Virus record (IMG/VR): IMGVR_UViG_3300030012_002985
Coordinates: 1 to 38,543 of that record
From: a virus
Strand: one strand, 5' to 3'
DNA: 38,543 bases
Below, in pieces: positions 37,927 through 38,543 of the stretch (its first letter is position 1; the number at the start of each line of letters is the position of its first letter). A program made the position numbers and the translations under genes. The notes below the pieces were generated by a model that was not told where the DNA came from, did not search any database, and worked only from the letters and a program-made list of their open reading frames with translations.

Positions 37927-38417
37927 TATATGGTTGGAATAACGTATGGTTGAAAAAGTTTAGGTATTGGTCGGTTTGTCCATTTGGCGTTATGAAGTTT
38001 TTCACCTACATAATATTTTCTGTATGCTAGCACAGAATATTTGTCTTTATACTCGTCGGGCATGGCTTGAGCGAACGGTGTAATCGTCGGATGTTTTGAT
38101 ATATCTGTGCTAAGTATATTTTTCTTACACCACTTGATAACTTTCTCAGACATGTGAACTTTGCCATATCTGTGAGTATATTCAGATGCTAGCGCTAATC
38201 CATGATTTACAAGCCAAAAGAAATTACCGATGTTCTCCCTCGCCCATTTAGTGCATGGATGATTGTAATGCACCCTTTTGTAAGGCACATCATACAGATT
38301 CGGGTCAAACGTGGAGCATAGCATTTGCGCTGATTCTAGCACCATTTTAACAACATGTTTATCATGTTGCATTTGTGCTGATACGATTGGACTATGACTA
38401 AGAGCAAATATGTTCAT
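37923..38417 (-). CDS. Conserved phage protein of unknown function
   Basis: A 164-residue protein (MNIFALSHSPIVSAQMQHD). The pattern QHDKHVVKMVLESAQML, YNHPCTKWARENIGNFFWLV, EYTHRYGKVHMSEKV is a recurrent marine-phage family I recognise but cannot assign; conserved His, Lys, Arg and Cys residues suggest an enzyme. The first seven codons recur at the left window edge. It continues the minus operon across the circle junction. Confidence 0.7.
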   Translation of the reverse strand: MNIFALSHSPIVSAQMQHDKHVVKMVLESAQMLCSTFDPNLYDVPYKRVHYNHPCTKWARENIGNFFWLVNHGLALASEYTHRYGKVHMSEKVIKWCKKNILSTDISKHPTITPFAQAMPDEYKDKYSVLAYRKYYVGEKLHNAKWTNRPIPKLFQPYVIPTIY

Positions 38418-38543
38418 TTATTTATTCTCCTTAATTGTTAGGGTAAAAATTATTAAAGTTTTTGTAATCAGATAATTTTCTCAAGCTTATCTCATTATGT
38501 AGCATTCGTATAAGGCCGTTATCTTTATCTATGTCAAAGTTTT
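38396..38543. repeat. Right copy of the terminal direct repeat
   Basis: Matches 1-148 at 142 of 148 positions with no gap, so the two ends overlap on a circle. See the left copy for the positions of the differences. Of the six changes, three fall in one codon (AAG to CGA) and the other three in three separate codons. Confidence 0.9.
38431..38543 (-). CDS. C-terminal part of the gene at 36-344 (contig edge)
   Basis: The stop and last 36 complete codons of the 102-residue protein repeat here with Lys-to-Arg and Asp-to-Asn changes and two silent changes. It is truncated by the window edge; on the circle it is the same gene from a close relative or a redundant end. Confidence 0.8.
   Translation of the reverse strand, partial: NFDIDKDNGLIRMLHNEISLRKLSDYKNFNNFYPNN

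Overview
The window is an almost complete, circularly closing genome of an AT-rich tailed bacteriophage of the marine-metagenome kind. The last 148 bases repeat the first 148 with 6 substitutions, and the minus-strand gene series runs through the ends. Strong Shine-Dalgarno sequences, a lipobox protein, an M15-type endolysin and sigma70-like promoters point to a bacterial host. I cannot name the host, and I see no integrase, DNA polymerase, RNA polymerase or rRNA.

Layout: two divergent gene blocks leave a 1.2 kb control region (about 4.27-5.45 kb). The minus block runs from 4.8 kb down to base 1, continues on the circle at 38.4 kb and ends near 36.7 kb. It holds a CobS/MoxR-type AAA+ ATPase, a VWA-like partner, a zinc-ribbon membrane protein, a PC4-like ssDNA-binding candidate and several unknown proteins. 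The plus block (5.45-36.55 kb) has a DUF736-like protein and three very basic small proteins. Then come the terminase pair, a PD-(D/E)XK nuclease, P22-like portal, scaffold, SU10-like major capsid protein, head-tail adaptors, a tail nozzle/hub candidate and a set of internal (ejection) proteins including one of 1684 residues. Next are a fibre, a pilin-like protein, a lysis cluster (small membrane proteins plus endolysin), and a replication/recombination cluster: metallophosphoesterase, excisionase-like HTH, Gam-like protein, annealase-like protein with an SSB-type tail, Hjc-like nuclease, O-like replisome organizer and MazG-like protein. The blocks converge on a strong inverted repeat at 36.63-36.67 kb. 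The gene set suggests a podovirus that brings its own origin recognition and borrows the host replisome.

The most interesting features are not genes. (1) An 11-bp iteron array followed by GAAGTA repeats lies in the divergent control region, and a shorter related copy lies inside the O-like replication gene 30 kb away, as the lambda origin lies inside O. (2) At least six intergenic hairpins with 12-13-nt loops of related sequence sit just after stop codons in both gene blocks. (3) The palindrome GCTAGC occurs about 47 times, far above expectation. (4) A 58-nt tRNA-like structure lies in a GC-rich island. (5) A gene product has a class III (type IV pilin) signal. All functions are read from sequence by eye; no database was searched.
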